Below, in pieces: positions 6,117 to 6,476 of a DNA stretch of 6,476 nucleotides. A program made the position numbers and the translations under genes. This DNA is from UBA11524 sp051886675 (lineage in GTDB: Bacteria > Bacillota > Clostridia > Christensenellales > Aristaeellaceae): assembly GCA_051886675.1 (NCBI GenBank), contig JBJEYH010000126.1, positions 1 to 6,476 on the forward strand, in the 5' to 3' direction. The notes below the pieces were generated by a model that saw only the letters and a list, made by a program, of their open reading frames with translations, was not told the origin of the DNA and made no database searches. Positions within the stretch are counted from its first letter, which is position 1, and the number at the start of each line of letters is the position of its first letter.

Positions 6117-6434
6117 ATGGAGAATACCCGGCATTACAGCTTTTACCAGCACAGGGGGTGCGAATACTTTCCCTGCCACCGGGGCATCCCGGAGGATGCG
6201 TTCAACTGCCTGTTCTGCTACTGTCCGCTGTACGCCCTGGGGGAGCGCTGCGGCGGCAGCTGCCGTTACACAGCCAGCGGCGTCAAGGACTGCAGCGGGT
6301 GTACCTTTCCCCACCAGCGGGAGAACTACGACCGGGTCATTGAGCGCTGCGGGGAAATCCTGGCGATGGCGCGCCAGACGGAAAAACCGATTGACGAAGC
6401 TGCCCGAAAGCCCTATAATGATGGGGACAAATGA
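6117..6434 (+). CDS. Cysteine-rich small metal-binding-like protein (COG2158 / zf-like family)
   Basis: This 105-residue protein has nine cysteines within residues 15-62: Cys15, 20, 31, 34, 36, 45, 49, 59 and 62, arranged as CEYFPCH, NCLFCYCPLY, CGGSC and DCSGC. There are also His21 and His66. This matches the small Cys-rich family with a zinc-finger-like domain (Pfam cysteine-rich small domain), whose members bear the same CEYFPCH and FNCLFCYCPLYxLG signatures. The protein probably binds zinc or an iron-sulfur centre in the cytoplasm; its function is uncharacterised. In other anaerobes the family is often found near cobalamin biosynthesis genes, a point from memory, but none is visible here. 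ATG 6117 is chosen because GGAGGAGG (6103-6110) lies six bases upstream and because residues from YSFYQHRGCEYFPC align with the family start. Residues after about 85 are a variable tail. The stop overlaps a possible next start (ATGA, 6431-6434). Confidence 0.88.
   Translation: MENTRHYSFYQHRGCEYFPCHRGIPEDAFNCLFCYCPLYALGERCGGSCRYTASGVKDCSGCTFPHQRENYDRVIERCGEILAMARQTEKPIDEAARKPYNDGDK
6391..6419 (+). promoter_or_regulatory. Near-consensus promoter inside the 3' end of the cysteine-rich gene
   Basis: TTGACG (6391-6396) and a perfect TATAAT (6414-6419) are separated by exactly 17 bases, the best-scoring promoter in the window by eye. It would start transcription near 6426, a few bases before the stop codon of the overlapping gene, and would serve whatever lies right of the window. 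Confidence 0.65.
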
Positions 6435-6476
6435 ATAGCCGGTGTATCTGCGCGGCAACGCGCGGCGCGCCCACTG
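6431..6476 (+). CDS. Possible start of a next gene (partial, very tentative)
   Basis: An ATG at 6431 overlaps the stop of the Cys-rich gene as ATGA and opens a frame (MNSRCICAATRG...) with no stop up to the window end, but only 15 codons are visible. The upstream GGGGAC (6423-6428) is at best a weak ribosome binding site, and the promoter at 6391-6419 would give almost no leader. A small hairpin, GCGCG (6450-6454) and CGCGC (6459-6463) closing a GCAA loop, lies within it. The stretch could equally be an untranslated leader, the base of a terminator, or the start of an RNA gene. No family is recognised. Confidence 0.2.
   Translation, partial: MNSRCICAATRGAPT

Noticed and set aside
4990..6438. 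A 482-codon + strand open frame
   Set aside because: It runs antisense to the reductase and out of frame over the Cys-rich gene, crosses the terminator and both promoters, and has no recognisable domain. It is a product of high GC codon usage.
5964..6458. A 164-codon - strand ORF over the Cys-rich gene
   Set aside because: It overlaps a clearly conserved gene and both promoters, and it has no family features.
6436..6476. Beginning of a tRNA (GCCGGTGTA...)
   Set aside because: The expected D-arm pattern does not follow. The GCAA hairpin and GC-rich tail do not fit a tRNA fold.

Overview
The window is GC-rich chromosomal DNA with dense genes, short intergenic gaps and strong AAGGAG/GGAGG-type ribosome binding sites. 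It also has textbook sigma-A style promoters (TTGACG/TTGTGC with 17-base spacers to TATAAT/TATCAT). The protein families (an MMPL transporter paired with a YhgE/Pip-like secreted partner, a Tas-like aldo/keto reductase, and a COG2158-type cysteine-rich small protein) point to a high-GC member of the Clostridia, probably a gut anaerobe. This placement is inferred from gene content and style; no rRNA or other taxonomic marker is present.

Left part (2-4984, + strand): a two-gene operon. The first gene is the C-terminal half of an MMPL/RND-superfamily membrane transporter, cut by the window start. Its cytoplasmic end carries nine 24-residue repeats, each with an NPF motif, plus a tenth NPF at the very C-terminus. 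Fifteen bases later begins a 1015-residue secreted protein of the family that usually sits beside such transporters. It has a signal peptide, a conserved N-terminal beta-type domain, long charged helical segments built partly from 17-residue repeats, and an inserted array of fourteen 7-residue LPD-type repeats. The likely joint role is envelope transport or remodelling. The substrate cannot be read from sequence.

Middle (4985-5967): a hairpin terminator lies between convergent genes, followed by an aldo/keto reductase on the - strand with a complete catalytic tetrad.

Right part (5968-6476): a 149-base divergent intergenic region holds two back-to-back promoters, one for the reductase and one for a 105-residue cysteine-rich, probably metal-binding protein on the + strand. 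The last 90 bases contain a further near-consensus promoter inside the 3' end of that gene. A possible next gene starts in an ATGA overlap and runs off the window.

The most unusual content is the pair of independent in-frame tandem-repeat expansions in adjacent operon genes: an intracellular NPF tail on the transporter and an extracellular LPD heptad array on its secreted partner.
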